From Bacillota bacterium (GTDB taxonomy: Bacteria > Bacillota_I > Bacilli_A > Izemoplasmatales > Hujiaoplasmataceae), in assembly GCA_018818595.1 (NCBI GenBank), contig JAHIRM010000008.1, positions 62,001 to 126,000 on the forward strand: a stretch of 64,000 bases of DNA. The letters are read 5' to 3'. A program made the translations under genes and the position numbers. This document shows, piece by piece, positions 63,514-64,000 of this stretch; positions within the stretch are counted from its first letter, which is position 1, and each line of letters starts with the position of its first letter. Under the pieces are notes generated by a model. It did no database searches and was not told where the DNA came from. It worked only from the letters and a program-made list of their open reading frames with translations.

Positions 63514-64000
63514 TAAGTGACAACTCCTTTTATTTTCTTTGAAATTCTTTTCGAAACTGTTTGTTTATGTATTCCTTCTTTTAACAAAGATAAAAACGGG
63601 GATGTATATCCGGAAATGATTAACTTCTTTGCTTCATTTTCAGAAAGACCTCGACTTAATAAATAAAACATTTCATCTTCATTTATCTGTCCAATAGCGG
63701 CTCCATGACTAGCTTGAACGTCATATTCATCAATGTTTAATTTTGGTTCTACTTTGATTGATCCAAATTCGCCTAATATTAAACCCCTATTTTGTTGTTT
63801 ACATACGGAATTTTTCATTCCTTTATTAATGGTACCTGACACATCATAATCAAGAGTGGCTTCATCACTTGAAACTAATAAATTCGTAATCTTTGAACTT
63901 GTTCTTTCGTGTTGATGTATTACTTGTTGCTTGACTGTAAAATGGTCTTTTCCTGATCCTAGATTTAACATTTCATAATCTAGAAGTGATTCATTTTCTT
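63513..64000 (-). CDS. sufD: Fe-S cluster assembly protein SufD, C-terminal part (cut by window edge)
   Basis: The reading frame is open to the right edge of the window, so the N-terminal part lies beyond 64000; about 162 residues are visible. It ends in the SufD signature DVQASHGAAIGQINEDEMFYLLSRGLSENEAKKLIISGY (in blocks over the last 70 residues) after a beta-helix part with NRGLILGEFGSIKVEPKL. SufD is the scaffold partner of SufB and SufC. An internal ATG at 63971 is not the start. sufC is expected upstream, outside the window. Confidence 0.93.
   Translation of the reverse strand, partial: ENESLLDYEMLNLGSGKDHFTVKQQVIHQHERTSSKITNLLVSSDEATLDYDVSGTINKGMKNSVCKQQNRGLILGEFGSIKVEPKLNIDEYDVQASHGAAIGQINEDEMFYLLSRGLSENEAKKLIISGYTSPFLSLLKEGIHKQTVSKRISKKIKGVVT

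Noticed and set aside
1-64000. CRISPR arrays, insertion sequences, prophage or integrase genes
   Set aside because: I looked for regular direct repeats with spacers, transposase motifs and flanking inverted repeats and saw none.

Overview
The window is low-GC DNA from a bacterium that resembles a cell-wall-less Firmicute relative of the Acholeplasma/Izemoplasma type. This is inferred from gene content: RNase J, a SUF system ordered D-S-U-B, DarA, many Cys-anchored lipoproteins with Thr/Ser-rich linkers, and a beta-glucan locus with a GH94 phosphorylase. Tryptophan is read from TGG, and TGA is a true stop in many genes with ATGA/TTGA/GTGA overlaps. The genetic code is therefore the standard bacterial one, which argues against Mycoplasma/Spiroplasma. 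Almost everything lies on the minus strand; only RNase J, a free-methionine-sulfoxide reductase and rpsD are on plus.

Layout, left to right. 1-15983 is housekeeping: a clipped gene start, a PgpA/YutG phosphatase, fmt, priA, tRNA-Leu(UAA), RNase J (plus), a GPH-type symporter with a DEDDh exonuclease, uvrC, the classic rimP-nusA-ylxR-L7Ae-infB-rbfA operon, and a SpoU methyltransferase with a small GNAT. 16052-23706 holds two surface lipoproteins: an 1850-residue protein built from three homologous units of about 585 residues, and a beta-propeller protein. 23786-28661 carries pepF, a GNAT, thiI, fRMsr and rpsD with a structured leader. 28737-33506 has an S41-peptidase lipoprotein, tpiA, an atypical HPr, pgk with a Cys-rich tail, and a ComK-like protein.

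33599-59852 is the most interesting part, a probable beta-glucan (laminarin-like) utilization region. Reading in the direction of transcription it has: GH94 phosphorylase + GH16; then GH30 + GH5 + lipoprotein GH30 + lipoprotein GH3; then a solute-binding lipoprotein; then a very large membrane-anchored solute-binding protein with two permeases, an NHL/Yip1 membrane protein, a DUF5696 protein and two more permeases. A VTC-domain/DUF4956/PucR-type-HTH cluster follows, and then a single MsmX/UgpC-type ATPase that could power both permease pairs. GH3 and one GH30 are predicted to sit outside the cell. GH16, GH5, the other GH30 and GH94 have no signal peptide. The arrangement suggests trimming at the surface, import of oligosaccharides and phosphorolysis inside. 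Four copies of a LacI/CcpA-like palindrome (core TGTWACNGTWTACA-like) precede the four transcription units; three sit directly downstream of a -10 box. No matching regulator lies in the window.

59987-64000 has the c-di-AMP receptor gene darA and the sufD(partial)-sufS-sufU-sufB operon. I saw no insertion sequences, CRISPR arrays, rRNA or prophage. Promoters and terminators were located by eye. All functional assignments come from motif recognition, without database searches.
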